From positions 434,001-498,000 of the forward strand of contig NZ_LBHJ01000004.1 of assembly GCF_001006305.1 (NCBI RefSeq): a DNA stretch of 64,000 bases, written 5' to 3'. The notes below the pieces were generated by a model. It saw only the letters and a list, made by a program, of their open reading frames with translations, ran no database searches and had not been told where the DNA came from. A program made the translations under genes and the position numbers. This document shows positions 27,247-36,750 of the stretch, piece by piece. Numbering within the stretch: position 1 is the stretch's first letter; each line of letters begins with the position of its first letter. The stretch is from Silvibacterium bohemicum (GTDB lineage: Bacteria; Acidobacteriota; Terriglobia; Terriglobales; Acidobacteriaceae).

Positions 27247-29052
27247 GTGCAGCGGAGAGACTTTTGCAAATTGGTTGCCGTTGGAGCAGCGGCCAAGATA
27301 GCGCCCGCTCTGGGATGGAATGTCGCATCGGCACAGACCATGCCGCAAGGCTTTCACACACTCAGTCAGGACTATGCAGATTTCTGCGCTACCCCGCCTG
27401 AAAAGCGTGTGTTTTACGTCGTAGCTGACGGCAAGATCGTCCCTGTAAGACTCGATGAAAAAACATGGAAGCCGTCCGCGTGGGGCAAACCGCCTAGCCT
27501 TCCCACTCCAGGAGATTCCTGGGACGGCGTCCCTATGGATGCTCCCATTTCCGGCCTCGCGGGGGAGGGTCCCTATCAGGCAACATGGGATTCTCTCTCG
27601 CAGTATGACGCGCCGGAATGGTATCGCGATGCGAAGTTCGGGATCTGGGCCCATTGGAGCCCACAGTGCGTGCCGGAAGCCGGCGACTGGTATGCACGCA
27701 ATATGTACACGCAGAACTCGCGAGAATACCGTTACCAATCCCAGCACTATGGCCCACCTTCACGCTTCGGCTACAAGGACCTGTGTCCGCAGTGGACCCT
27801 TCTGAATTGGGAGCCGGATGCCTTGATCCAACGCTACAAAGATGCAGGTGCGCGACTGTTCCTCGCGCTGGCCAATCATCACGATGGACTCGATGCTTGG
27901 AATTCGAAATTTCATCCCTGGAACTCAGCCAACATCGGGCCGCATCGCGACGTCATAGGCGCCTGGGCGGCGGCGGCACGGAAGCAGGATCTTCGCTTCG
28001 GCGTTACCGTGCATCAGGCCCGGAACTGGTGGTGGTTTCAAACCGCGCACGGCGCAGACGATGCATCGGGAGCAGCCCCGGGAGTTCCCTATGATGGGAA
28101 CAAGACCGTGACGCAAGGGCAGGGAGAATGGTGGCAGGGCTATGACCCGCAACAGCTCTATGCTCCCAAGCATCCGTTCGAGGCTCTCCCTGACGCTTCA
28201 TTCGTGAAGAACTTCTACGATCGCACCCGCGACCTGATCGATCAGCACGATCCCGATTTACTTTACTTTGACAATTCGCTCCTCCCGCTCGGATGGGGCG
28301 GCATGAATATCGGCGCTTATTTTTACAACCATAACCTGAAAACCCGCGGCGGGAAGATGGAGGCCGTGGTGAACATCAAAGAGGTTCCCGATCGCCTCGC
28401 CAAGTCCGTAGTTGCGGATTACGAACGGGGCCTGACCAACCAGATCATGCCTTACGCCTGGCAGTCAGAGACCTGTATCGGAGACTGGCATTACAACCGT
28501 GCGCTCTACGACAAGCCCGGCGAATACGGCGGCTATCTGTCTCCGCGCGACGCCCTGCACTGGATGATCGACACGGTCAGTAAGAATGGCACTTTCATCT
28601 TGAACGTCCCCGGAAAGCCTGACGGTACCATCGACAGCAAGGAAATGGCTGTTCTCGATCAGATCGGTGCCTGGATCAGAATCAACGGCGAAGCAATCTA
28701 TGCAACGAGACCATGGACAATTTATGGCGAGGGCCCGGATACGATAACCAGCGGCTCCTTCCAGGGCAATAGCATCGCGAAGCTCGGACCTAAAGATATT
28801 CGCTTCACGCAAAACAAGGCAAAGACCAATTTATATGCCCTCATTTTAGGTTGGCCGACGGAAGAGGTCGTAGTTAGTTCGTTGGGGACAGCATCCGGAA
28901 CAAATGCACCGAAGGTCGCGAACGTTTCAGTCTTGGGAACCGATGCCAAAATCAAGTGGCGTCAAACACCCCAAGGCTTGCGCGTGCAGCTTCCCCCTCA
29001 ATTCCACTCGGCGAATAACCATGCTGCCGCAATAAAACTATCTCTTGCGTGA
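27247..29052 (+). CDS. Alpha-L-fucosidase, GH29, Tat-exported
   Basis: Releases L-fucose from glycans or plant cell-wall polymers, 601 residues. The GTG start has an AAGGGGG ribosome site a few bases upstream. A short twin-arginine signal, QRRDFCKLVAVGAAA, runs from residue 2, with a cleavage region near ASAQT. The GH29 catalytic domain has 'KFGIWAHWSPQCVPEAGDWYARNMY', 'FLALANHHDGLDAWNSKFHPWNS' and 'DPDLLYFDNS', in which D342 is the predicted nucleophile. The C-terminal part contains the usual beta-sandwich with 'FTQNKAKTNLYALILGWP'. An N-terminal extension of about 90 residues precedes the catalytic domain. Regulation by the adjacent LacI-type repressor is likely. Confidence 0.93.
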   Translation: MQRRDFCKLVAVGAAAKIAPALGWNVASAQTMPQGFHTLSQDYADFCATPPEKRVFYVVADGKIVPVRLDEKTWKPSAWGKPPSLPTPGDSWDGVPMDAPISGLAGEGPYQATWDSLSQYDAPEWYRDAKFGIWAHWSPQCVPEAGDWYARNMYTQNSREYRYQSQHYGPPSRFGYKDLCPQWTLLNWEPDALIQRYKDAGARLFLALANHHDGLDAWNSKFHPWNSANIGPHRDVIGAWAAAARKQDLRFGVTVHQARNWWWFQTAHGADDASGAAPGVPYDGNKTVTQGQGEWWQGYDPQQLYAPKHPFEALPDASFVKNFYDRTRDLIDQHDPDLLYFDNSLLPLGWGGMNIGAYFYNHNLKTRGGKMEAVVNIKEVPDRLAKSVVADYERGLTNQIMPYAWQSETCIGDWHYNRALYDKPGEYGGYLSPRDALHWMIDTVSKNGTFILNVPGKPDGTIDSKEMAVLDQIGAWIRINGEAIYATRPWTIYGEGPDTITSGSFQGNSIAKLGPKDIRFTQNKAKTNLYALILGWPTEEVVVSSLGTASGTNAPKVANVSVLGTDAKIKWRQTPQGLRVQLPPQFHSANNHAAAIKLSLA

Positions 29053-29139
29053 GCAACTAAGATCGAGGGCGGTGCGATTTCGCGACATCAGGTCGAGGGA
29101 ATCAACTGGGCGTCCCGCGTGGCCCACATTGCGTTGAAC

Positions 29140-30048
29140 TTAGTCGTTAGGAAAACCAAATCGATCCCGAGAGACTCGAACCTCAATCGGTTGGGTGACT
29201 TGTTTAGCTTCCACTCCCGGCGAGATTTGTAACGACGGCAACCGATCGAATTCCATACCGAAGCAGGATAGATAAGCCTCGCGCAAATCCGATTCGGTAT
29301 TCAGCCGCTTCTTAGTCGTGCGACCATCTTCTTGCAGGATCAGCAAATTACCGAAAAGCGTGGCACGTCCTCTTTCTCGAGGCAGAACACACATCAGGCG
29401 AGTGGCGAATGGAGATTCCGGCGCGGTGCGATGCCACCACACACTGGGTATACCAAACTCGGCGTCTCGAGGCCTGATCTCGAGGCGATAGATAGGGCTA
29501 TCGTTTACCAAGACATCGATATCCCCTTCAGGCGCGTCGGACAACAGGTAGCTTCCATGGGCGTCGGCCTGAGGCGTCCGCAGATCAAAACGCAAGGGCG
29601 TTCTACTATTGCTGCCGTGTCCAACATCGACGAGCCATGCCTCTTGGCTTTTCCAACACAATGCTTGCCGGCCTGCTGCGGGCTCGGACAACGGCGAGGT
29701 TTGCTCCTGCACCCAGAGCGCAACGTGGCCTATTTGCTCGCAGAGCATTTGATCTCTATAGTTTCGACCGTAAACCAGTGCGACGTGAAAGCCGAGTTCC
29801 TGGAGTAGAAGAGCAAATGCGGTGTTGTTCTCGAAACAAGAACCTCCGCGTCTCCTGTACACAATCTTCTCGACCGCCTCCACAGAGTGCGGGACAGATT
29901 CGTTCAGATGGAAAGCGAGATTATCAAATGGCACGGAAAGTACATGCCGCTCCTGGAGATATCGCAATGCGGCAGCATCGGCACGATCTGGCCTTTCCGC
30001 GCCGATGCGCTTCAAGTATGCGTTAATTGTCGCGTGGTCCAAGCCCAC
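29140..30048 (-). CDS. nat: Arylamine N-acetyltransferase
   Basis: Transfers acetyl (or another acyl) from CoA to arylamines and hydrazines by a cysteine-thioester mechanism; cytoplasmic. The 302-residue protein has the full catalytic triad: C71 in RRGGSCFENN, H108 in GHVALWV and D141 in LVDVGHG. It starts with GTG directly after the stop of the flavin monooxygenase gene, with a GAGG site in that gene's last codons, so the two are co-translated. Pairing with a phenol-type hydroxylase suggests a role in aromatic breakdown or detoxification, by analogy with nat genes found in other aromatic operons. Family assignment is secure; the acyl donor and acceptor are unknown. Confidence 0.93.
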   Translation of the reverse strand: MGLDHATINAYLKRIGAERPDRADAAALRYLQERHVLSVPFDNLAFHLNESVPHSVEAVEKIVYRRRGGSCFENNTAFALLLQELGFHVALVYGRNYRDQMLCEQIGHVALWVQEQTSPLSEPAAGRQALCWKSQEAWLVDVGHGSNSRTPLRFDLRTPQADAHGSYLLSDAPEGDIDVLVNDSPIYRLEIRPRDAEFGIPSVWWHRTAPESPFATRLMCVLPRERGRATLFGNLLILQEDGRTTKKRLNTESDLREAYLSCFGMEFDRLPSLQISPGVEAKQVTQPIEVRVSRDRFGFPND

Positions 30049-31851
30049 TTACGCAAAAACCTCTAGACTGCGGGCGGATGTGGCGTCCTGCTCAGATTCA
30101 ACTTGCAAGCTAAGTGTCTGCCGCAGCGCCTGCAGAAGCAATCTCTGTGCCTCATTTACGTTTGACGCGGGTTTCTGCGCTCGCCAGGCGACGAATCCAT
30201 CCGGACGAACCAGCAGGCAGCCACCTTCTTCCATCTCTCTTGCCAGAGCCCAATCTCCGTAGAGATCGGTGATCTCCTGACCGGGGCCGATTATGCAGAC
30301 GGTGATCGCAAAGCCAAGCACGTTGCTGGATTCTTCAGCAGCCTTCGCCCAAAACCTGCCGTCGATGCCCGTGAAAATAGAAAAACGTCCCTTTCCAGCG
30401 ATGTCCAATGTCGATACAGCCTTTCCATCGCGCTGCAGCCATACGTGCGGCAGACGCGCGCCAGGAGAAGTTGTAGGGTGGAAGTAGAGTTCAGGATCGT
30501 CCTCATATTGAGGAACAGGCACTCCGTCTGAAACCACCGCGGAAGAGCTGTAGAACTGTCCCATCTCGACGCCATGGGCGTTATATTCATGTGTCTTATT
30601 CGCAACTGCCACGCGAATTTGTTCACGCTGTGCAAGCCCGTCTGAGGTCGCGGCTTTGCGCGCGTCGATTGCACTTTGTTTCTGGGCTGCGTTCCCTGGA
30701 GCGAGAAGTCCGATGGTTTCAAACACCGGCAGATACGACTCGATGCTCTTGTTGGCACGCAGCACCACTTGCTTGCCGACTGGCGCGCGTTCCGCGCTAT
30801 AGCTGTCCAATAGTCCAGCGCCTGACTTCCCTTGAATCAGGAAAGCAAGCTTCCAGGACAGATTGTAGGCGTCCTGCATTGAGGTATTCGACCCCAGACC
30901 ATTATTCGGCGGATGCCGATGCACAGCATCCCCCATGCAAAATACCCGGCGATCCCGATACGAAGTGGCGTATTGATTATTGACGGTCCATAACGATGTC
31001 GATGTGATCTTCACCGCTAACTCAGGGTCGCCCACCATCTTGCGAACTAAGCGGATCGCTTCCGCCTCGGAGAGGTCAGGAGCAGGGCCATTCAGATCGT
31101 ATCCACTCACCAGCATCCATTCATACCAGCGACGGACCAGCCGGATAAGCCCGATACCTAATCCATCTTTCTCGAGGCCACTTTGCAGGATGAAATAAAG
31201 TAGTCCGGGCCGGTGCGCCGCATATTTTGTAAGATCAGCATGAAAAACGATGTTATAGCTGCCGGCATTGCCCATCGTTCCTTCCATAGGCAGCGCAATG
31301 TCTTCCGCTACCTTACTGCGCCCTCCATCCGCGCCAATAAGATATTGAGCTCGAATCTCGTATGACTCGCCGCTGAGACGATCGCGAACAGTCGCCGTTA
31401 CGCCACTCTCATCCTGGACATGAGAAACGTATTCTGTCCCGAAGCGTATGTCTGTCCCTCGAGCGGCCGCGGCTTTGACCAGGATCGGCTCTAAAAGATT
31501 CTGCGGCAGATCCATAAGCTCACAGGGACTCGTCGCAACATACTCTGACCTGCGTGATGGGTGAGCACCGAAGCCGTGAAGCCGGCCGAATTCTTCGCCG
31601 GCCAAAGAAGAACAAAATACAAGGGACGGCAAATCCTTCATGGGAGTGGCCTGCGAAAGCGCTTCTGCTTCCAGGCCAAAATCGCGAAGGACCTCGATTG
31701 TACGTTGATTCGTAACGTGCGCGCGAGGCGTGTCCGCAAGCCATCGATATTTTGTAACAACGAGATTGTTGATACCGTAAGTGCTTAACGCTAAGGCCGC
31801 AGTCAAGCCTGCCGGACCGCTCCCGATAATAAGTACATCCGTCTGAATCAC
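30049..31851 (-). CDS. TfdB-like FAD-dependent aromatic-ring monooxygenase
   Basis: Group A flavoprotein hydroxylase that adds OH to a phenolic ring using NAD(P)H and O2; about 600 residues, as in 2,4-dichlorophenol 6-monooxygenase. The dinucleotide motif GSGPAG is at residues 10-15. 'TPRAHVTNQRTIEVLRDFGLE', 'SLAGEEFGRLHGFG' and 'CELMDLPQNLLEPILVKAA' closely follow TfdB. 'YLIGADGGRSKV' and 'GDAVHRHPPNNGLGSNTSMQDAYNLSWKL' are the second and third FAD/NAD(P)H motifs. The C-terminal thioredoxin-like domain of the phenol-hydroxylase group follows. Start: the frame is open to a GTG at 31911, but the GTG at 31851 has a CGAGG site and places VIQTDVLIIG at the N terminus as in homologues. It is co-transcribed with the arylamine acetyltransferase. 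Confidence 0.9.
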   Translation of the reverse strand: MIQTDVLIIGSGPAGLTAALALSTYGINNLVVTKYRWLADTPRAHVTNQRTIEVLRDFGLEAEALSQATPMKDLPSLVFCSSLAGEEFGRLHGFGAHPSRRSEYVATSPCELMDLPQNLLEPILVKAAAARGTDIRFGTEYVSHVQDESGVTATVRDRLSGESYEIRAQYLIGADGGRSKVAEDIALPMEGTMGNAGSYNIVFHADLTKYAAHRPGLLYFILQSGLEKDGLGIGLIRLVRRWYEWMLVSGYDLNGPAPDLSEAEAIRLVRKMVGDPELAVKITSTSLWTVNNQYATSYRDRRVFCMGDAVHRHPPNNGLGSNTSMQDAYNLSWKLAFLIQGKSGAGLLDSYSAERAPVGKQVVLRANKSIESYLPVFETIGLLAPGNAAQKQSAIDARKAATSDGLAQREQIRVAVANKTHEYNAHGVEMGQFYSSSAVVSDGVPVPQYEDDPELYFHPTTSPGARLPHVWLQRDGKAVSTLDIAGKGRFSIFTGIDGRFWAKAAEESSNVLGFAITVCIIGPGQEITDLYGDWALAREMEEGGCLLVRPDGFVAWRAQKPASNVNEAQRLLLQALRQTLSLQVESEQDATSARSLEVFA

Positions 31852-31930
31852 GAAAAGCCTCGATATCTTTAAATCCACATATGCACGCGTAGGTGGACGA
31901 AATTGTGACACTTAACACTGCTGCGCATTT

Positions 31931-31977
31931 TTGGACGCCAGTCCGCTTTAGCGCTCAAAGCGAAAGCGCTTGTCCAA
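31931..31977. promoter_or_regulatory. Dyad-symmetric region upstream of the monooxygenase operon
   Basis: Nested inverted repeats: TTGGAC (31931-31936) with GTCCAA (31972-31977), CGCTTT with AAAGCG inside it, and the palindrome AAGCGCTT at 31964-31971. The site lies 80-125 bases upstream of the preferred start, a normal place for an operator. The regulator is unknown. Confidence 0.4.
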
Positions 31978-32290
31978 TCCGTAGCTCACCTTATTGGGAA
32001 AACACACGGATGCCAGAATTATTCCTCGCAGGACCAACGGAATTCTCGATTTCTCGAGACGACCAAGGCATCTCCGGCCTCATTCACTGAGGGGGTCTTT
32101 GCGGGGATATCCGTTTCAGGATTCGATGTGAGTCAATTCCGGGCATGGCCTTCGATACTCAGGCGAGTAGAAGGCGAAAAGTAGTTTCCGCTACTATGCG
32201 AAAAATTGATAACTCAGGCGAATCGAACTGACAATCGCTCTCTCAGTACCAGAGATATCACCATCGCTCTAAACCGGCATGCGTGTTTTT
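31978..32290. other. Intergenic region between the anti-sigma 3' end and the dyad site
   Basis: About 310 bases with several short frames on both strands, none with a recognisable domain or a convincing start. No terminator with a T-run was found for the anti-sigma gene. Confidence 0.4.
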
Positions 32291-33217
32291 TTACTGCGCG
32301 ATCGTCCATGATGATTCTAAAATTGCCCGTTTCGCCGTTAGCGAAGACGTCATATCTTTGCTTGGAGCGGTCGCCGACGGAGAAGCATTGTGACACCTGG
32401 AACAGGAGCTGCCGTTTCCCATGACCATGGATGAAACGAGCGCATAAGTTAATCCCTTGTTATTCCATGTAGCAATATGGAGATTGTCGATGTCTCTGGC
32501 ATGAAACCTTAGTCCATCGGAAAGAGAGACCTTCCCCCCACTCGCTTTTGCGAGCTTATCGGAGGCCACTAGCAGGCTGATTCGGTTGTTTCCCACCTTA
32601 AATACCAGGAGAGCTGCGCGTTCGCCACCGAAGTTGACGAGCCGTCCGCCCACCAGTTTGTATTTCGCCCGGTCATCGGAGGCGATACCTGCGTTCGGCA
32701 TTCGAAATGGGAACGAGACTCGTTGAGAAAACCAGGAAGAAACGACTTGAGGAGAGTCGGAACTCACGTCAAGAAAAGCGTCATCTGCAGATTTACTGTG
32801 ATCTGCCATTGCCGCCTCGACAAATCTCATGGCGCGATCCTGGCGTCGCCAGTAAGAAAAAGACAGCATCCCGCCGACTACGATGCAAAACACCGCAGCA
32901 GCCGCAAGCGGCTTCCAATAAGTGGGAGTGGACGGCTTTTTACTGTACGCCTTCGCCGAATCAATGCTGTAAGAATTACTCTCTCTCTTTGAAAAGTCGG
33001 CGATCTCTTTTTCGATTCTCTCGCGTAAAGCTGCCGGCACCTGGGTTTGCGGGCGGGAAGCCCTGATTCGCTGCGAAAGAGCCCTCTCCTCTTCCCATAT
33101 CTCACGACAGTCGGCGCAGGATTCGATATGACTGAGCAGATCTTCGCGCTCTTGGCCTTTGATCTCATCATCGACAAGTAACTGAATCGTATTTTTATAA
33201 TCTTGATGGTCTTTCAT
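32291..33217 (-). CDS. Zinc-finger anti-sigma factor with periplasmic CxxCH motif
   Basis: Membrane-bound partner of the ECF sigma factor encoded just upstream; 308 residues. The N-terminal zinc-binding anti-sigma motif is H30-x3-C34-x2-C37 (SHIESCADC). One transmembrane helix spans about 103-122. The remaining ~185 residues face the periplasm and end with GSSCSRCHN, a C272-x2-C275-H276 motif identical to a c-type haem attachment site. A single haem in the sensor domain, or a disulfide switch, would make this a redox-responsive anti-sigma. The start codon overlaps the sigma stop by four bases (ATGA), giving coupled synthesis. The family role is well supported; haem binding is inference. Confidence 0.85.
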   Translation of the reverse strand: MKDHQDYKNTIQLLVDDEIKGQEREDLLSHIESCADCREIWEEERALSQRIRASRPQTQVPAALRERIEKEIADFSKRESNSYSIDSAKAYSKKPSTPTYWKPLAAAAVFCIVVGGMLSFSYWRRQDRAMRFVEAAMADHSKSADDAFLDVSSDSPQVVSSWFSQRVSFPFRMPNAGIASDDRAKYKLVGGRLVNFGGERAALLVFKVGNNRISLLVASDKLAKASGGKVSLSDGLRFHARDIDNLHIATWNNKGLTYALVSSMVMGNGSSCSRCHNASPSATAPSKDMTSSLTAKRAILESSWTIAQ

Positions 33218-33783
33218 GATCGGGCGGCCTTTCCAGAATCTACGGGCTTACCCCACGTCGGGGCTAACAGGGTACGCAGTTTTGCTCGTGCTCGTCCTAA
33301 CCGCGACATTACCGTACCTATCGGACAGTCTAAGATACTAGCGATCTGCTGATAGGACAACTCCTCAAGCTCGCGCAGCATGATGACTTCCCTAAACTCG
33401 GTAGAAAGCTGCCCAATGGCGATCTGGACCTGCCGCGCATCCTCTTTACCGATGAGAATCTCATGCGAGCTACGGTCATTGGCTGGCAAATAATCAGCTC
33501 CGCCCTCCTGGCCATCCACCTCGACGAGGGCGGGATTGGACTTTCGCTTTCGCAGCTGATTCAGCCAAAGATTTCGCATGATAGCAAAAAACCAGCCTTT
33601 GATATTGCTGTCATTGCGAAGCCGCTCACGCGCCTGCAAAGCACGCACATATGTCTCCTGCACCAGATCTTCTGCTTCTGTGCGATTTCGCGTCAGCACC
33701 AGAGCATAGCCATAAAGCGCGTCCAGATACTCCAGCCCAAAAGCACTGGCCTCGTCGCATTCGGCGATTTCCTGAGACATCAT
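33214..33783 (-). CDS. ECF-type RNA polymerase sigma factor
   Basis: Alternative sigma factor, 189 residues. Region 2 contains 'LDALYGYALVLTRNRTEAEDLVQETYVRAL' (about 20-49) and 'NIKGWFFAIMRNLWLNQLRK'. Region 4 contains 'LSTEFREVIMLRELEELSYQQIASILDCPIGTVMSRLGRARAKL' (about 124-168), the helix-turn-helix that reads the -35 element. Regions 2 and 4 are joined by a typical linker. The anti-sigma gene overlaps its stop, so the two form an operon that is probably autoregulated. The regulon cannot be seen here. A second ATG directly follows the first, so the exact start is open by one codon. Confidence 0.93.
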   Translation of the reverse strand: MMSQEIAECDEASAFGLEYLDALYGYALVLTRNRTEAEDLVQETYVRALQARERLRNDSNIKGWFFAIMRNLWLNQLRKRKSNPALVEVDGQEGGADYLPANDRSSHEILIGKEDARQVQIAIGQLSTEFREVIMLRELEELSYQQIASILDCPIGTVMSRLGRARAKLRTLLAPTWGKPVDSGKAARS

Positions 33784-33989
33784 TCTTGCATTCTCTACGG
33801 ATCGATCATTTTGTACTAGGGCACCGTTTAAGGGACACCTCCGTCAATCTGGATATCTCAATGAACCCCAAGAGGGCGGCTTGACTTGAGATGATTGAGC
33901 GAGGATCGACGATGCATTGATAAGTCAAGGGGGATATGAATCCCCGAAGGCTGAACCCGGCTGGCCTGCGGACGCCGATTTTCAATAAC

Positions 33990-35246
33990 TCAATCGATCC
34001 GGGCATCGATCGAGGCGTATGGAGTGGCGCTAAGTACGTCTCGCGTTGCAAAGAGGAAATATACCGAAACGGCTACCAACGCCACTCCCGCAGCTGCGAG
34101 AGAAGTTGAAATGCCGAAGACAGGAATCAGCTTCCCGAGTGCCAGACTGCCGAGAGGAATTCCCGCACGAAAAGCCAAGCTATAAACGCTCATCACACGG
34201 CCGCGTATCGCGTCGGTTGCGATGAGCTGCGCGAGGGACAGCATCAGCGAAGCAGAAGCGATGATCGCTCCTCCGCCTAGGAAGAGCAGAACGCATGAAA
34301 GCGGAAGCCACTTCGATTGGGCAAAAACGGCTGTTACGATGCCGAGCCCAATCAGGATCAGCAGCGTCAGATGTCTTTGTCCTTTTGTCTTTTCCATTGC
34401 CGCTACAGCAAGCGCCCCACATATCGAACCGGCTCCGGATGAGACCAATAACAGCGTGTATGTCTCAGGCCCCCGATGAAAGATGGTCTGCACAAAGACC
34501 GGTAAGAATCCGTTCAAGGAAAAGCCAAAGAGTGTCGTACAAAATGCGAGCACGATCAAAGAACTCATCCCGGCGCGTTGCCGTATGAACTGGATACCCT
34601 CCCCCATGCTGGTCATGACTCGCTCCCGGGTTTTTGGTGGAACGAATTTAACTTGGATTAAAAGGAGGGTCGCAATAACCGCGATGTAAGAGACGCCATT
34701 GAGAGCGAAACACCAGGTCGCACCAAGCGCAGTGTAAGCCAAGCCTCCAATCGTCGGGCCAATGATTCGCGCGAGATTGAACTGGATGGAATTCATAACG
34801 ATCGCATTGGACAAGTCAACAGGTTCGACCAATGTGGGCAGGAGTGCCGAATAAGCCGGCCCCCCAAACGATTGTCCTAAGCCCACCACAAAAGAAAGTG
34901 TGAGGATGTGCCAGACCTTCACCACGTGGGTCGCGAATAGCAGTGCCAGCAGGAAGGCGCATGCCATCTGTATGTACTGCGAGGTGAGCAACATCTTTCG
35001 CCGATCCATGCGATCTGCGAATACTCCGCCAAAGAGCGAAAACATCATGATCGGCAACTGACCTAAAAAAAGATCCAAGCCAAGAAAGAACGGATCTTTC
35101 GTGAGGTCGTATACCAACCAGCTCTGCGCAAATTGCTGCACGAAGGTGCCAATGGTGGAAGCACACGCGCCCATCCACATAATGCGGAAATCGCGATAGC
35201 GAAAAGCTCTAAAGGTGCGTGCAAAGAACGAAGGGATCAAAGCCAC
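33990..35246 (-). CDS. MFS transporter, EntS-like (MFS_3)
   Basis: A 12-helix inner-membrane transporter of 418 residues. The N-terminal region 'FRAFRYRDFRIMWMGACASTIGTFVQQFAQSWLVYDLT' and loop 2-3 motif 'GGVFADRMDRRKMLL' are typical of the EntS/enterobactin-exporter-like MFS group; 'NAIVMNSIQFNLARIIGPTIGG' marks helix 5. The start codon is GTG, with little ribosome-site support; an in-frame TTG two codons later is possible. It stands alone on the minus strand. Substrate unknown: siderophores, drugs and metabolites are all exported by relatives. Confidence 0.88.
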   Translation of the reverse strand: MALIPSFFARTFRAFRYRDFRIMWMGACASTIGTFVQQFAQSWLVYDLTKDPFFLGLDLFLGQLPIMMFSLFGGVFADRMDRRKMLLTSQYIQMACAFLLALLFATHVVKVWHILTLSFVVGLGQSFGGPAYSALLPTLVEPVDLSNAIVMNSIQFNLARIIGPTIGGLAYTALGATWCFALNGVSYIAVIATLLLIQVKFVPPKTRERVMTSMGEGIQFIRQRAGMSSLIVLAFCTTLFGFSLNGFLPVFVQTIFHRGPETYTLLLVSSGAGSICGALAVAAMEKTKGQRHLTLLILIGLGIVTAVFAQSKWLPLSCVLLFLGGGAIIASASLMLSLAQLIATDAIRGRVMSVYSLAFRAGIPLGSLALGKLIPVFGISTSLAAAGVALVAVSVYFLFATRDVLSATPYASIDARID

Positions 35247-35532
35247 CGTACAAAGCCGTCTCTTTCTATGCGCAACTGTTGAGATCCTCGAGACGTTGCA
35301 TGAATACGCATCTGACGTGGCAGGCCTGAATCCAGTTGATACGCTTCAGATGAAACTGTTCGTATTCGGTTGCAATTTCTCTCGGGTCAGATCTCTGGGA
35401 TCTATTGATCATATCGGGCCATCAGGAGCGGCCGGGAACGCGCCGTGGCTGAGGAGTCAATCGAACACTCCCCTGTTTTCTTTCATGCGGGCCGAGGTTT
35501 TTCTCAGGCCGATCTAACAAGTTTCTGCCGCT

Positions 35533-36750
35533 TTACGGCTTCGACAATTCATAGTTCGGAATTTTAGGAGTGAGCTTGCGGACAAAAAATTCCTGAAAGA
35601 TATTTTGCACCGCGCTGCCCGCAACACCGATAAGTGCATTTTCGAAGGTCAGGGCCGCACCGTCGCGATTGCTCGCCGGATAGTAGAGGTTCGAAACGCC
35701 GCCCGCTGCAAGGCCGCCGATGATGCCAGAATAATTCACCTGCCACCGGCCATTGTCGCCCTTACACATGACCGACATGGAGATGGCATAGAGCACCCGT
35801 GATCGAGTAGATCCGGTGCCTTTGTAAAAATATCGAGGATCCTGCTTCAGGAGGGCCGGAAATATGGCCCCGCCCATCATCGTACTGATGAAGCTGTCAG
35901 CGTAAACGGCGCCAAACCGTTTTGCATAGCCCGGTGCGCCTTGCCCGTATCCGCTGAAACTGCCGGCGGCCTGTTCGATTCCCGCGAAGGCTCCAGCTAC
36001 CACGAAAGTAACCGGGTCGATAGATGACTTCCAGGCCAGATCGAATTTTTGCTTTGTGCTAAGAGGAGCGGGATGGGGCGCATAAGTAACAAAATAGTTT
36101 GGGATAACGCCAAAGACCCGCTGCTTTTCCTCTTGTTTGAACTGCGCCAGTGCTATCTCCTGCTGCGAGGCCGTTACCCGCACCTGGCTCACAGCTGTGT
36201 CGACCAGCAATACCACCGGCTGTACATCATAACTTTGGCCAAGGTTCAGGGAACCGGAAATTACCTGAGTGGCAAACCCTTTGGACGAGATGGTGAGCTC
36301 GAATGGGCCAGGAGGAAGACCGGTGAAAACGAAGCTTCCGTAGCTGTCGGTTGTCGCCTCCCGCGGAGACTGGCCAAGTGAAACTGTGTCCGCGAGCTGT
36401 ACCCGGACACCCTCGTAAACCGTTCCTTCTCGATCAACTACGGTGCCGTGAACGCTGCCTGAAAACTGGCTAGGTGCTTGTTGCGCAGGAGCTTGCCGGG
36501 CTTCGGGTGCACTTGAAAAAGATGCGTCCGATGCCATATCTAGCCCAGATGCCGATTGCTGCTGCGGCCATGCGCAGGTCGCCGGCCAGCAGATCGCCAA
36601 TGACATGAGGATCGGAATCCCCCTGTGAAATCGGAGGCGAGGACCGTTCAACTTGCGAACCAGATTTGCTTCAATTGCGATCAGCTCCACCCTCGGTCCC
36701 TTCAAGCATTTCACAAGTGATGCCTGCAGAGAGAGTCTCCAACAGTACAT
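35533..36750 (-). CDS. Exported carboxypeptidase-regulatory-like domain protein, short form
   Basis: Unlike the full TonB-dependent receptors in this window, this 405-residue protein has no plug or long barrel. It has a signal peptide ('IPILMSLAICWPATCAWPQQ', about 46-65), a Gln/Ala/Pro-rich linker, then a carboxypeptidase-regulatory-like Ig fold ('SGSVHGTVVDREGTVYEGVRVQLADT', about 97-122). A C-terminal domain of about 200 residues with many Gly and aromatic residues follows ('SFSGYGQGAPGYAKRFGAVYADSFIST', 'DPRYFYKGTG'), possibly a small outer-membrane or lipid-associated fold. I know this arrangement only as uncharacterised acidobacterial proteins. The start is uncertain: the GTG 20 codons in has a better ribosome site than the first ATG. 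Confidence 0.75.
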   Translation of the reverse strand: MYCWRLSLQASLVKCLKGPRVELIAIEANLVRKLNGPRLRFHRGIPILMSLAICWPATCAWPQQQSASGLDMASDASFSSAPEARQAPAQQAPSQFSGSVHGTVVDREGTVYEGVRVQLADTVSLGQSPREATTDSYGSFVFTGLPPGPFELTISSKGFATQVISGSLNLGQSYDVQPVVLLVDTAVSQVRVTASQQEIALAQFKQEEKQRVFGVIPNYFVTYAPHPAPLSTKQKFDLAWKSSIDPVTFVVAGAFAGIEQAAGSFSGYGQGAPGYAKRFGAVYADSFISTMMGGAIFPALLKQDPRYFYKGTGSTRSRVLYAISMSVMCKGDNGRWQVNYSGIIGGLAAGGVSNLYYPASNRDGAALTFENALIGVAGSAVQNIFQEFFVRKLTPKIPNYELSKP

